From contig NZ_JPOJ01000001.1 in NCBI RefSeq assembly GCF_000733855.1, forward strand, positions 2,807,001 to 2,871,000: 64,000 nucleotides of DNA. The letters are read 5' to 3'. Source of the stretch: Methylomicrobium agile. Its GTDB lineage: Bacteria; Pseudomonadota; Gammaproteobacteria; Methylococcales; Methylomonadaceae. Position 1 is the first letter of the stretch. Each line of letters starts with the position of its first letter. Of the stretch, positions 43,879 to 53,041 are shown in pieces. A program made the position numbers and the translations under genes. Below the pieces are notes generated by a model. That model did no database searches and was not told where the DNA came from. It was given only the letters and a program-made list of their open reading frames with translations.

Positions 43879-45160
43879 ATGCGCCCCCTCCCTCTCCCAT
43901 CGATGACGAACCGCCGTCGGTTTCGAATTTAGGGCCGGACGGGCGCGTCTTGGTGGAAACAAAGCATTTATGGATTTTGTCGTAGCCGAATAATTCGTTC
44001 AGCATGAACTGGCCATCCCGAAGCCCGACCACCTCGACAACGGAAACAATGCGGCGGGTGCCGTCGGAAAACCGGGTGATTTGAACAATGATATCGATGG
44101 CGCTGCCGATCATTTGCCGGAGAACCTCCACTCCGCCCTGAAAGTTTGCCAGTGCCGACAGCATCTCCATCCGGACCAGGGCATCGCGGGCGCTGTTGGC
44201 ATGCACCGTGCTCATCGAGCCGTCGTGCCCGGTATTCATCGCCTGCAATACATCCAGGATCTCTTCGCCGCGAACCTCGCCCAGAATGATGCGGTCCGGC
44301 CGCATCCGCAACGCATTGCGCACCAGATCGCGCGCCCTGACTTCTCCGTTTCCTTCCACATTGGGCGGGCGTGTTTCAAGGCGCACCACATGGTTATGGC
44401 CCAACTGGAGTTCGGCCGCGTCCTCTATGGTCACGACCCGTTCCCGCTTATCGATGAAACGGCTCAGAATATTCAGCAGGGTGGTTTTGCCCGACCCGGT
44501 TCCCCCGCTGATCAGAATATTGCAACGATTCAGCACGGCTTTTCTAAAAAACTCCAGCATGGCCTCGTTGGCGGAGCCGTAAACCAGCAGGTCCGATTCC
44601 CGCAACGGGTCCTTGCGGAACTTGCGCACCGATAGGCAGGGGCCGTCGATGGCCAGCGGCGGAATGATGGCGTTGACCCGGCTGCCGTCGGGCAGGCGCG
44701 CGTCCACCATGGGGCTGGATTCATCCAGCCGGCGGCCGAGAGGCGCGATAATCCGGCGAATCACGCGCAATACATGATCGTCATCGATGAACCTCAGATC
44801 GGTCTGCTGCACTTTCCCGTTGCGTTCCAGAAATATATGCCTGGCCCCGTTCACCATGATGTCGCTGACCAGGTCATCGGCCAGCAGGGACTGAAGCGGA
44901 CCGTATCCCGTCAGTTCGTTAACCATCTCCTCGACCAGTTCGTTGAGGTCGAAGCTGGTTACCGCGAGTTGCCGCTGGCCGACGTAGCGCGATACATGGT
45001 CATGGACGTAGCGTTGAATTTGTTCCGGCGTCCAATCGTTCAGAGGAATGTTGTCCTCATCGATACGATCGATCAGATAGCGGTGCAGCAGATACTTGAG
45101 GTCCTGGTAGCTCTCTGTATGCTTGAGGCTATAGTCGTACTGAGTAAATTTCAGCTCCAT
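43871..45160 (-). CDS. tadA: TadA/CpaF secretion ATPase of the Tad pilus
   Basis: A 429-residue hexameric ATPase driving both extension and retraction of Flp pili. The ATG at 45160 shares its A with the tadZ stop (TAATG). Motifs: Walker A GGTGSGKTT (219-227), acidic Asp box VVTIEDAAELQLG, Walker B RPDRIILGEVRGEE and His box GHDGSMSTVHANS. The N-terminal region has the CpaF-type ELTGYGPLQSLLADDLVSDIMVNG. The length is usual for the family. It is the motor for the platform proteins encoded directly downstream. Confidence 0.96.
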   Translation of the reverse strand: MELKFTQYDYSLKHTESYQDLKYLLHRYLIDRIDEDNIPLNDWTPEQIQRYVHDHVSRYVGQRQLAVTSFDLNELVEEMVNELTGYGPLQSLLADDLVSDIMVNGARHIFLERNGKVQQTDLRFIDDDHVLRVIRRIIAPLGRRLDESSPMVDARLPDGSRVNAIIPPLAIDGPCLSVRKFRKDPLRESDLLVYGSANEAMLEFFRKAVLNRCNILISGGTGSGKTTLLNILSRFIDKRERVVTIEDAAELQLGHNHVVRLETRPPNVEGNGEVRARDLVRNALRMRPDRIILGEVRGEEILDVLQAMNTGHDGSMSTVHANSARDALVRMEMLSALANFQGGVEVLRQMIGSAIDIIVQITRFSDGTRRIVSVVEVVGLRDGQFMLNELFGYDKIHKCFVSTKTRPSGPKFETDGGSSSMGEGGGAFG

Positions 45161-46389
45161 TACATCAGCCCTTTTTTGCCGCCAAACCAGGAGCCGATAG
45201 TCTCGAGCAGGCTTTTGCTCGTGCCGGAGTCCTGCTCGCCCGAGGCTTCGCCGTCCATGATTCTTTTGGCCAGTTTCCGGACCGCCAGCGTATAAGGGGC
45301 GCGAGGAGCGCATTGAAACAGGCTTTCCCCTGAATTCATCATGTTTAAGCGGGCCATGCCGGAAGGCGGCAGTGTCGCCAGAAGCTCCAGGCCGAAACCA
45401 TGCGAAAGACTTTCGGCGTTGGGAGGAAACTGCGGAAGATAACGATCGATGACCAACCCTACATTCTTCATCGCAATGTTATGTTCGATCATTTTGCGCA
45501 CGAACTGCATGTTTTGCTTGCAACTGGGAACGGTCTGTTCGACAACTACCAGGGCATTGTCGGAATTGTTCAGTAACAGATACAGGAAATCCGATTGCGG
45601 AACGCCGCCCAAATTAATGACGATCCGTGAAAAATAACGCCGCAACATGCCCAGAAGCACATAGATGTCGGCGGAAGTAATCTCGCTCATCGCTCCCTGT
45701 TCTTCCGGCAGCGACAACAGGCTGAGCCCGCTTTCGTGCTTGGCGAAGGCGCTGTCTATGAGCATGGAGTCCAGGCGGCGCAAGCTTCTCACGGCGTCGA
45801 TGAAGCTGTAAGGGGAATTGAGGCCGAGATACATCAAGGTGTCGCCGACAGGATTGCCCAGGTCGAGCAGCAGCGTATTGCGCTCCTTCCGATCGCCCTG
45901 CATCGCCAGCGCGAGATGGAGCGCCAGCATGGGGGCATCGGAACCGGGCCGGGCGCTGACCAGCGTTAGGATTTGACCGACAGACGCCGGGGCCGTATTG
46001 GGTGCCGGGGCGCGATTCTGCATGCGCTGAACCAGATTGATGACTTCATTGTGCCGGCTGCCGGCGGTAACGAAATCGCGGGCGCCGGCCCGCATCGCCA
46101 AAAGCAGCATCTCATTGTCGATCTGGTCGGCCATGGCGATCACGGACAGCAGCGGCTTGACGGCGACCAGGCCTTCTATCAGGGCCGTATCCTGACGTAG
46201 CGTCTGCGGCGTCAATGCCACGAACACCAACTGGGCGCCGGTCAAGTCGAGTATCTGGCGCACGCGCTCGAGCGACGGCAAATCAGCGACAACCACTTCC
46301 CCCGTATCTTTGAATACTCCCTTCAGCCAGCGTATATGCTCTTGATTGCCCGTGACCGCAATAAAACTGTGTTTGCGCGCAGTGCTCAT
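45160..46389 (-). CDS. tadZ: TadZ/CpaE-like pilus localisation protein (MinD/ParA fold)
   Basis: A 409-residue protein with an N-terminal receiver-like domain (about 8-125) and a C-terminal MinD/ParA-like domain starting near QILTLVSARPGSDAP. The deviant Walker A of classical ParA proteins is replaced by ARPGSDAP, lacking the GKT lysine-threonine, so ATP hydrolysis is doubtful. Later strands NTLLLDLGNPVGDTLMYLGL and RIVINLGGVPQSDFLYLLLNNSDNALVVVEQTVPS keep the fold. TadZ places the pilus machine at the pole or focus. It is followed by tadA with a one-base overlap. Confidence 0.9.
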   Translation of the reverse strand: MSTARKHSFIAVTGNQEHIRWLKGVFKDTGEVVVADLPSLERVRQILDLTGAQLVFVALTPQTLRQDTALIEGLVAVKPLLSVIAMADQIDNEMLLLAMRAGARDFVTAGSRHNEVINLVQRMQNRAPAPNTAPASVGQILTLVSARPGSDAPMLALHLALAMQGDRKERNTLLLDLGNPVGDTLMYLGLNSPYSFIDAVRSLRRLDSMLIDSAFAKHESGLSLLSLPEEQGAMSEITSADIYVLLGMLRRYFSRIVINLGGVPQSDFLYLLLNNSDNALVVVEQTVPSCKQNMQFVRKMIEHNIAMKNVGLVIDRYLPQFPPNAESLSHGFGLELLATLPPSGMARLNMMNSGESLFQCAPRAPYTLAVRKLAKRIMDGEASGEQDSGTSKSLLETIGSWFGGKKGLM

Positions 46390-46393
46390 GCTG

Positions 46394-47800
46394 TTATTTC
46401 GAAAACCCCGATTGGACAGGGGAAGTGGTCCGAAAATCGCCTTTTTCCTTAAAAAAGGTATGGAAGAAGTTCGGGTCGTACTGCCGGAAACGCTCGCCCG
46501 GCATCGGCGGCAATGGCGCGTCCTTGGCCAGGGGCTGAACCAGATGCGGCGTCACCACCATGATCAGCTCCCTGTCCCCGCGGTCGAAATGCGTGGACCG
46601 GAAGAAGGCGCCGAGAATCGGAATGTCGCCGAGCCACGGAAACTTATCGACGCTGGCCAGCGTGTTCTGGCTCACCAGACCGCTGATCACGAAACTCTCG
46701 CCGTCGCCCAGGGCGATGCTGGTATCGGTGCGGCGGACGCGCAAGGCCGGCACGGTGGTGCTGCTGATCTCAATGCCGGCGTTGTAATCCAGTTCGCTGA
46801 CTTCGGGAGCGACTTTCAGGGCGATCCGGCGCTGGTCCAGCACGGTCGGCGTCAGCGACACGCGCACGCCGAACTCCTTGAACCTGATGGTAATGGCGCC
46901 AGTTGACGCGCCGCCTTGCGGCACGGGAATCGGAAACTCGCCGCCGGCCAGGAAATTGGCGCTTTGCCCGCTCAAGGCGACCAGGGAGGGTTCCGCCAGC
47001 GTATAGGCGAAACCGTTGTTCTCAAGTACGGAGATCACGCCGAGTATGCCTTCGCTGGCGTTGCCGTAGATGAAATTGAAAGCCTGGGCGTGCGGGAAGA
47101 AGCCGCTGCTGAGCAACGAAAAGGCGCCTTGCCCCGCGGACTCGATACCCGTCAGATTATTAGGCGTAGAAAGCGCCATTGTCGTGTTGGCGGTGTTTTT
47201 GCCGAGGAATAGCCCGGCGTTCTGCAATCGTGACCGGCTGATCTCGACAATTTTGATGTCGATCTGCACCTGCGAGTCGAATCCCAGTTGGCTGGTATCC
47301 ACCACGGTGGATTTGTTTTGCTCGTCCATGGCTTGGCGGGCCTGGTCATGGACTTCCAGCGAAGCGCTCTGGCCTGAAAGTTCGAGTTTGTCGCCGGCCT
47401 CCGAAACCTGTAAAGCGGCCTTGCCAAGGCTTTCGACAGCGTGCCGTTTCAGGTCTTTCGAAGCCGTGACCAGCAGTTCGGCGTAAAAATCGGGCTCGCC
47501 GATGCCGGAACCCTGCCATAGCATCAGGCTGGTGGAACCGGGCTTTTTGGGCGTGATCAATAGCTGCCGCGCGTCGATCACCGAGACATCGGCGATTTCA
47601 GGATCGCCGAGGGCGACGCGTTTGATGCTATTGCCATAACGGTAGCTGAATTGTTTGCCCATCTCGATGCTGATGGTATCGTCATATCTTCCATGCGCGG
47701 AAAAGGCGACTGCAAGCAGAGTCCAGAGAATAAGCGCTTTGAAATAATTCATGTTGCTGATCGCCAAGCTGATCGTTGTCATTGTAAGTTGACGGCGCAT
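46394..47800 (-). CDS. rcpA: RcpA/CpaC outer-membrane secretin of the Tad pilus
   Basis: A 468-residue secretin. The ATG at 47800 lies one base past the rcpC stop; an internal ATG at 47752 gives a shorter signal peptide (ALILWTLLAVAFSAHG) and is a real alternative. The N-terminal BON/N0-like domain contains VALGDPEIADVSVIDARQLLITPKKPGSTSLMLW. The secretin core has FLAGGEFPIPVPQGG, KEFGVRVSLTPTVLD, PALRVRRTDTSIALGDGESFVISGL and PWLGDIPILGAFFRS, with the beta-lip, and VVTPHLVQPL at the end. It forms the outer-membrane pore for the pilus. Confidence 0.95.
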   Translation of the reverse strand: MRRQLTMTTISLAISNMNYFKALILWTLLAVAFSAHGRYDDTISIEMGKQFSYRYGNSIKRVALGDPEIADVSVIDARQLLITPKKPGSTSLMLWQGSGIGEPDFYAELLVTASKDLKRHAVESLGKAALQVSEAGDKLELSGQSASLEVHDQARQAMDEQNKSTVVDTSQLGFDSQVQIDIKIVEISRSRLQNAGLFLGKNTANTTMALSTPNNLTGIESAGQGAFSLLSSGFFPHAQAFNFIYGNASEGILGVISVLENNGFAYTLAEPSLVALSGQSANFLAGGEFPIPVPQGGASTGAITIRFKEFGVRVSLTPTVLDQRRIALKVAPEVSELDYNAGIEISSTTVPALRVRRTDTSIALGDGESFVISGLVSQNTLASVDKFPWLGDIPILGAFFRSTHFDRGDRELIMVVTPHLVQPLAKDAPLPPMPGERFRQYDPNFFHTFFKEKGDFRTTSPVQSGFSK

Positions 47801-47801
47801 G

Positions 47802-48779
47802 TTAATGCCCCAGTGTCAGAATTTCCGTCGATCCCCCGCGGTGCACGAAGACCTGGGCTCCCTTCGCGGCTCTGCCGCTTCCGGCCTCTGCTTCATGCGT
47901 GCCCGCCCTTTTGGCGATCAACTCTCTTAACACAGTATAATGCTTATCCTTTTTGTTTTTTCCTTTCGCTGAAGGAAAAAGAGCCGCCGGCTCAAGACCT
48001 GCCTCGGCCGTTCTCATGACGTTTTCCACGGGCTCGGCGCCATGAAGGGCGAGTCTGATTCTGCCGCTGGACTCCGCCAGCAGGAGTGTCGGGGCATCGG
48101 CTTCGGCAATGGCTAGCACGGCGGTTTTACTTTTTTTTCCGTCAGGCTCTTCTTTTTTGAGTTTATCCGCTTTTTCGCCGGTTTTGGCTTTTTCCAGCAG
48201 GCCCGATGGCCCTTCGCCGGCGGCGGCCTGTTCATTTGGCGTATCCAGCCTATTGCCGAAGGCCAGTACCCGCACTTGCGACAAAACCACCTGGGCCGAA
48301 CTGTCCTGGCCTATTTCCTGATCGGCGTGCAGATAGAGCAGCACATCCACCTGATCGCCAGGCTCGATGAAGCCTCCGGTGCCGATGACCTCGTCGACTT
48401 TAACCGCGACTGCCCGCTCGCCGGGATAAAGGCTTAACGCCAATTGGCTATGGGATGGAAAATGACTGGACAGCACCATTTCCCCCTTGGCAATGTCCGT
48501 TCCGGCTTTGCGGCCGATGAGAGAATCGCCGGTGGCGTAGGACCGCACCGGACGGGCGGGAACGAGCGCGGTTGTCAGATCATCCTTTGTGATGACCTGT
48601 CCTGCCTGGATATCGTGTGCGGCAAACATTGCGGACTCTCCTTCCGGCGCTATCCTCTCGACGGACGCCGGTTCCGGCTTGGGCGGCTGTCCGCTTAGCT
48701 TGTAACCGAAATAACCGATAGCGATGGCCCCTACAGCGAGTATCACCGCGAATACGCGCAAGACTGAACTGCTCATCAT
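47802..48779 (-). CDS. rcpC: RcpC/CpaB pilus assembly protein (SAF domain)
   Basis: A 325-residue protein anchored by an N-terminal helix (VLRVFAVILAVGAIAIGYFGYKL). It contains the SAF-like domain (MFAAHDIQAGQVITKDDLTTALVPARPV, GDSLIGRKAGTDIAKGEMVLSSHF) and the RcpC/CpaB beta domain (GERAVAVKVDEVIGTGGFIEPGDQVDVLLYL, QVVLSQVRVLAFG). A Lys-rich loop (about 195-215) is unusually charged. CpaB proteins work with the secretin in the periplasm. A 137-bp gap separates the gene from tadE upstream, where a second promoter could lie. Confidence 0.92.
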   Translation of the reverse strand: MMSSSVLRVFAVILAVGAIAIGYFGYKLSGQPPKPEPASVERIAPEGESAMFAAHDIQAGQVITKDDLTTALVPARPVRSYATGDSLIGRKAGTDIAKGEMVLSSHFPSHSQLALSLYPGERAVAVKVDEVIGTGGFIEPGDQVDVLLYLHADQEIGQDSSAQVVLSQVRVLAFGNRLDTPNEQAAAGEGPSGLLEKAKTGEKADKLKKEEPDGKKSKTAVLAIAEADAPTLLLAESSGRIRLALHGAEPVENVMRTAEAGLEPAALFPSAKGKNKKDKHYTVLRELIAKRAGTHEAEAGSGRAAKGAQVFVHRGGSTEILTLGH

Positions 48780-48915
48780 CCCCTTTGTCCTTGAGTAATT
48801 TATTGTAAGTATTGATGTTTCGAATATTGATACAGGGCTTTTTCGCCCAACCCGCGGCGTATCTGGAGATATAGGCTGTCTTTGACAAAACGGAACTTAG
48901 CCGGCACGATCGTTC

Positions 48916-49410
48916 CTAGAATTGTACGGTAGCACTTGCGGTGAGATCTTCGGGCAGTTTGGGAACATCGCCTATGCCGGGCAAACTCAATATCGGTATC
49001 AGCGGATTTGCCGTATAGTCAGGAAACTGGACGGTCACCGTCAGCATGCGGTTGTCGTGGTCGAAATCCACCCGCACCTTTTCATTCCCCTCTCCGAGCA
49101 CGGCATTATGGGCGGCCGAGGGAAGCCAGCTCAATGATTCGCCCACGATGTCACGCACCCTGTTTTCCACTACGGTTTCATAACCTTCCGCGGAAGGATC
49201 AACCGCCACGGCGGCTCTCGCCCCCGCTGCCGCCGCATGGTGAAACGCCTGCATCATCATAAGCGGCATCGAATAACTGACAATGGCGTAAAACAAGGTG
49301 AAAAAGATGACGAACAGAAGCGCGGCCTCTATGGCCGCCGCCCCGCGCTGTCCGCGCCAGCCGCGCGATAAGCGGCGACGGGGGCCGGGCTGACGAGGTC
49401 TTGGCTTCAT
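48916..49410 (-). CDS. tadE: TadE-like minor pseudopilin
   Basis: A 164-residue protein from the ATG at 49410, preceded by GAGCGGAG. A strongly basic N-terminus leads into the TadE signature RGAAAIEAALLFVIFFTLFYAIVSYS, with the conserved Glu of the pseudopilin helix, then MMMQAFHHAAAAGARAAVAVDPS. The rest is an extracytoplasmic beta domain. It is processed by the prepilin peptidase, whose gene lies just upstream, and takes part in pilus initiation. Confidence 0.88.
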   Translation of the reverse strand: MKPRPRQPGPRRRLSRGWRGQRGAAAIEAALLFVIFFTLFYAIVSYSMPLMMMQAFHHAAAAGARAAVAVDPSAEGYETVVENRVRDIVGESLSWLPSAAHNAVLGEGNEKVRVDFDHDNRMLTVTVQFPDYTANPLIPILSLPGIGDVPKLPEDLTASATVQF

Positions 49411-49447
49411 AACGCTCCGCTCTTTAAGAATAACAGACAGACTTTTG

Positions 49448-49993
49448 TCAATCAAAGCGGATCGGCAACACCGGTACCCCGGCAACCAGCAGGGCCAGCG
49501 CAACGATCAAGCCGATGGCGAGCCCTAGCCCGAAAGGCAACATTCTGCCTTTCGGTTCAGGTATCGCCGGCGCATCGATCCCGATGCTCGCCAGTTGCGG
49601 CGTCAACAGCGGCAGCCATCGATAAGCCAGCACCCAGATGACCGCCGTGCCGCCCACGAGAAGCCCGGCGATGGCATACGCAACCAGCATGACCTCCATG
49701 CCGCCCGTAAGCCCCATGGCGGCCAGCAATTTGGCATCCCCCGCCCCCAGCCGTTTCAACGCCCAGGCCGGCACCGTTAAAACCAGCGCCAATGCCCAGG
49801 CGGTGAAGCACGAGGTTGGAGAAGCTCCCAGCCAGCCCTGGCCGGTAGTTGCAAGCATCGCCAGCGCCCCACCGTGAGCGCCCAACGTCAGGACATTGGG
49901 CATGCGACGAACCACCAGGTCATAACCACCGCAGGCGACAGCCCAGCCTCCTATAATCCAATACTGAACGGGTACGGTCGCTAGAATATCCAT
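49448..49993 (-). CDS. tadV: TadV/CpaA prepilin peptidase (A24 aspartic protease)
   Basis: A 181-residue integral membrane protease without the methylase domain, as expected for the Tad subfamily. The two catalytic Asp residues are in the YDLVVRRMPN segment (Asp25) and in GAGDAKLLAAMGL, the GxGD motif. About five to six transmembrane helices are visible. It cleaves Flp prepilin and the TadE/TadG pseudopilins. It lies 39 bases after flp. Confidence 0.93.
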   Translation of the reverse strand: MDILATVPVQYWIIGGWAVACGGYDLVVRRMPNVLTLGAHGGALAMLATTGQGWLGASPTSCFTAWALALVLTVPAWALKRLGAGDAKLLAAMGLTGGMEVMLVAYAIAGLLVGGTAVIWVLAYRWLPLLTPQLASIGIDAPAIPEPKGRMLPFGLGLAIGLIVALALLVAGVPVLPIRFD

Positions 49994-50032
49994 TTCGTGT
50001 GATTTTTTATCTACGGGGCTAAATTGAGTCTG

Positions 50033-50236
50033 CTAGCCGCTTGATGCTGGGGCTGCTGTTTCCAACGCAGTTTGAATTGAAGTAAAAATACGCCCTACTG
50101 CCCCACTAATAGGCTCAATGAAAGCGACCAGGATAAGTGCGACCATCGCGGCAATTAGCGCATATTCAATACCGCTCGCGCCTTCCTCCTCTTTCATAAA
50201 CGCGGACAACCATTTTTTCATTTTGCATGCTTTCAT
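50033..50236 (-). CDS. flp: Flp/Fap-type pilin precursor
   Basis: A 67-residue prepilin. A basic leader ends in EEEG, with cleavage expected after Gly19; the mature protein begins ASGIEY, with the Glu and Tyr at positions 5 and 6 that define Flp pilins, followed by the hydrophobic helix ALIAAMVALILVAFI. The AAAGGAGA site upstream supports the start at 50236. It is the first gene of the tad operon and the major fibre subunit. Confidence 0.95.
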   Translation of the reverse strand: MKACKMKKWLSAFMKEEEGASGIEYALIAAMVALILVAFIEPISGAVGRIFTSIQTALETAAPASSG

Positions 50237-50635
50237 TTTACTTTCTCCTTTGACGTAAACGGTCTCATGACCGTATGGAATTTCATTTTTTAGGTAACAT
50301 CGTACTTCAGTGTGTCATTGCCTAAAAAATGCGACCCACTTATTCGGGCTGAATCTTAAGAATTAAAAAAACATACTGACCGATTGAGCCTTCGTCATTG
50401 TCATTAAGTTAAGCGCATCGAGCCGGTCTCGCGTGGAGTTTAAAGCGTGCTTTGGTTGATTTGGCGATTTTTCCAAAGCCAGCTTTGGAGTCCATTTTCC
50501 TTAATTTAAATATAGCAGTGTTGAGCCCTCGTGGGGGCGATGCCCGGAATTATTAATTGTCCAACACTTACTAAGAAACACCGAACGGCTTCATTCTGCG
50601 GCATTCTCTGGATTATTGCAATTAAATGACAAGGG
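50237..50635. promoter_or_regulatory. Upstream region of tad operon with inverted repeats
   Basis: An 11-bp perfect inverted repeat, CATTTTTTAGG (50284-50294) and CCTAAAAAATG (50321-50331), and a smaller hairpin ACGGTC/GACCGT (50258-50273) lie in front of flp. They could be an operator or a leader structure. No gene was seen. Confidence 0.5.
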
Positions 50636-51821
50636 CTCATCACCTATCACTTTACCCCGTTCCATAAAAGGCGGGCAAAGGGATGCCGTTTTGCAGGCAG
50701 CGCTTCAGTCGGCGCAGACCGCGGATGAACCAGGAGACCAGGCTGCGGCGGAGTTTCCTGAAGCTCCAATGGTCGGGGTCATTTTGTTCCCCGGTTTTTT
50801 TTCGAGCGGCGTCGGACGCGCCAGGGCGTCGTCCTGGCCGACGCGGACGCACCAGTACATCGCCAGCGCCATGATCAGGACCAGTCGCTCCAGGCGGTCC
50901 GCGTGCCAAAGCTGTGAGCTCCCCAGGTCGAAGCCCCGGCCCTTGAAGTCGGAGAACATCGGCTCGATGGCCCAGCGCGCGGCATAGTCCAGCACCGACG
51001 CCCGCGACGGAGGGCAGTCCATCGCGATGATCCAAGGGTCTGGATGCCCGGCTTCGTGGAGGATGCCCAGGTTCGTCATGAGCCCCTGTGTGAACAGCCT
51101 CACCCCCGACAGATAACGTTCCGCCACGCCTTGTGCCAACTGACCGGTGATGGTCTCGTCGCCATGTCCGGTGTCCGCCAGCACGTTGCCTTTCAGCCGC
51201 AGCCGGTAACCCCAACCGTGGGTCTGGACCCAGCCGAACAGAGCGGCTGAGGGGTAGAACCGGTCCGCCGAGAGCAGCACCTGCGCCCCCGCAGGCAGCC
51301 AGGCCCGCACCTGCTCCAGCAGCCTTTGCTGACTCTCGAAGCCGATGTTGGCCGGCCCCGCCTCCGCCCGCCAAACTAAGGGCAGCGCCCGGTCGCCGAC
51401 CCTCAGGGCCACCACCAGCAACGCCATCCGGTCGCCCAAGTCAGTCTAGTCCATAGCCAGCAGCACGGTCTGGCCGTTCCGCGCGGCCTTAGCCAGCGCC
51501 TCCCGTGTGAACGGCTCCATCACCCTCGGGGCGAGCAGCAAGGGATTCTTCAGCAAGCGCCTCAGCCATTGTTCGCGCATGTCCTGCCGCTCGGTCTCCA
51601 AAGGCAGCAGATTGGCCAGTTCCACGGTGTTCGGCGTCTGGCCTTCGATCATCGCACCCACGGCCAGCGCCAATTTCCCTACCACCGTCTTGCGCAGCCT
51701 CGGAAGTGCCCCCGCAAGCCCGTGCTCCACTTCATTCGCCAGTTTTCTTACAGTTCCCAAGCTTACCTTGAATCAAAAGTTGCAGAGGGGGATAGTTTAT
51801 CTGAAACTGATAGGTGATGAG
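50636..51821 (-). mobile_element. IS4-family insertion sequence, inactive (1186 bp)
   Basis: Terminal inverted repeats CTCATCACCTATCA.TTT at both ends (one mismatch), flanked by a perfect 10-bp direct repeat ATGACAAGGG (50626-50635 and 51822-51831). Its transposase carries two lesions. Confidence 0.88.
50652..51760 (-). pseudogene. IS4-family transposase, broken by an amber codon and a frameshift
   Basis: The first part (51760 to 51449) ends NGQTVLLAMD at TAG 51446-51448, and the same frame continues TDLGDRMALLVVALRVG. The family usually has DQTDLGDR here, so Gln CAG has become TAG. Near the C-terminus the frame must shift by -1 at a run of eight A on the coding strand (about 50804-50811) to read the expected FRKLRRSLVSWFIRGLRRLK ending at 50652. 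The N-terminal helices and DDE core (SADRFYP, EPMFSDFKGRGFDLG) are otherwise good. Confidence 0.85.
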
Positions 51822-51831
51822 ATGACAAGGG

Positions 51832-52188
51832 ATACTGTAAACATTTAAGTACATTATGCGATATCTGCAAATTCCATATCGTACATATAGGCTATAAAAA
51901 TTAAGTTTAAATTAAGAATATGGAGCCAGTATATAGAGAAAGTCTTAAATTTAAATTAAGAGAAAGCCAAAGCTTGCGCCCATCCGGGTCAAGTTGTAGG
52001 CGGCCAAGGTGAAGAGCGGTTGTATCAAACGCCGGACGGAAGTTTATCCCGTCCGTCACGTTCGGAGATGTCCCCAAAGGCAGGCTTGCCAGTGTGCCCC
52101 GAATGTTTCAAACCGGCGGCACCGCGCATGGGATCAATGCAATATATTTGAGATGGAACTTTTTAACATTAAAAATAATAACTTATTA
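51832..52188. other. AT-rich gap with transposase C-terminal relic
   Basis: On the minus strand about 51953-52016 reads QPLFTLAAYNLTRMG and a stop, the tail of an IS5-type transposase. Nearby 52030-52077 holds a repeat piece (TTATCCCGTCCGTCACGTTCG) with a relative near 63070-63096. No intact gene. Confidence 0.5.
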
Positions 52189-53039
52189 GATAGTGTCGTC
52201 ATAAGATAGCTGTCCACAGGGCGATGCACCGGATCTGCACAGCGGCCAGGAACGATGCGGTGTTCTTGGCATAGCGTGTGGCAATACCTCGCCAGCGCTT
52301 GAGGTGCAAGAACGCGTTTTCTACTAAATGCCGCAGTTTGTACAGGTCGCGATCGTAGTCGCGGGGTTGTTTTCGATTGCGGCGTGGCGGAATGACCACC
52401 GTCATCTGATTTGCTTCGGCTTGGGCTACGATAGCATCGCTATCGTAGCCTTTGTCCGCCAATAAGTACTGAGCATCCACGCCTTCGATCAAGGCTGAAG
52501 CCTGCGAACAATCTGCTGTGGTACCTGCTGTAATAAGGATTCTGACCGGCATACCATGCGCATCCACGGCCAGATGTATCTTACTGTTGAGCCCCCTTTT
52601 GTGACCGCCATGCCCTGATTGCCGCCTTGCGCGCCGGTCGCATGCGGATGGACTTTGATGTGGCTGGCATCAATCATCAACCATTCATAGTCGGGTTCGG
52701 TGACCAACTGTTCCAACAGGGCTTCCCAGACGCCGTGATCTCGCCAACGGCAAAACCGGCGATGGGTGTTCTTCCAATCGCCATAGTCAGGTGGCAGGTC
52801 GCGCCATGGCGCACCGGTACGCAAAATCCAGAAGACCGCATTGATAAACAAGCGGTTGTCTCGCGCTTTTCCGCCCCAGGCCCCGGCACGGCCGGGCAGA
52901 TGGGGTTCCAGTAAGCTCCAAACCGTATCGGAAATGTCATGGCGGCGGTGGGCAGGTTGGGACATGGCTCTTTAATCTCATCAGCAACGACAATCTCCGT
53001 ATTATACCTGACAAAGACTTATCTTGTGACGACACTATC
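52189..53039 (-). mobile_element. IS5-family (IS427-type) insertion sequence, 851 bp
   Basis: Inverted ends GATAGTGTCGTCA at both sides with a TA target duplication (52187-52188 and 53040-53041). Length and two-frame transposase are typical for this group. It looks complete. Confidence 0.88.
52199..52965 (-). CDS. IS427-type transposase encoded in two frames (frameshift fusion)
   Basis: The first frame (52965 to 52489) starts MSQPAHRRHDISDTVWSLLEPHLPG and carries the helix-turn-helix and first catalytic Asp (LMIDASHIKVHPHATGAQGGNQ). The second frame (to 52199) has DAHGMPVRILITAGTTADC, the second Asp in LLADKGYDSDAI, and Glu in VENAFLHLKRWRGIATRYAK. A -1 shift at ACAAAAGGGGGC joins TKGG to LNSKIHLAVDAHG, matching the family sequence. 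Ribosomal frameshifting at such runs is the known expression mode in this group, so the transposase may be functional. Confidence 0.85.
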
Positions 53040-53041
53040 TA

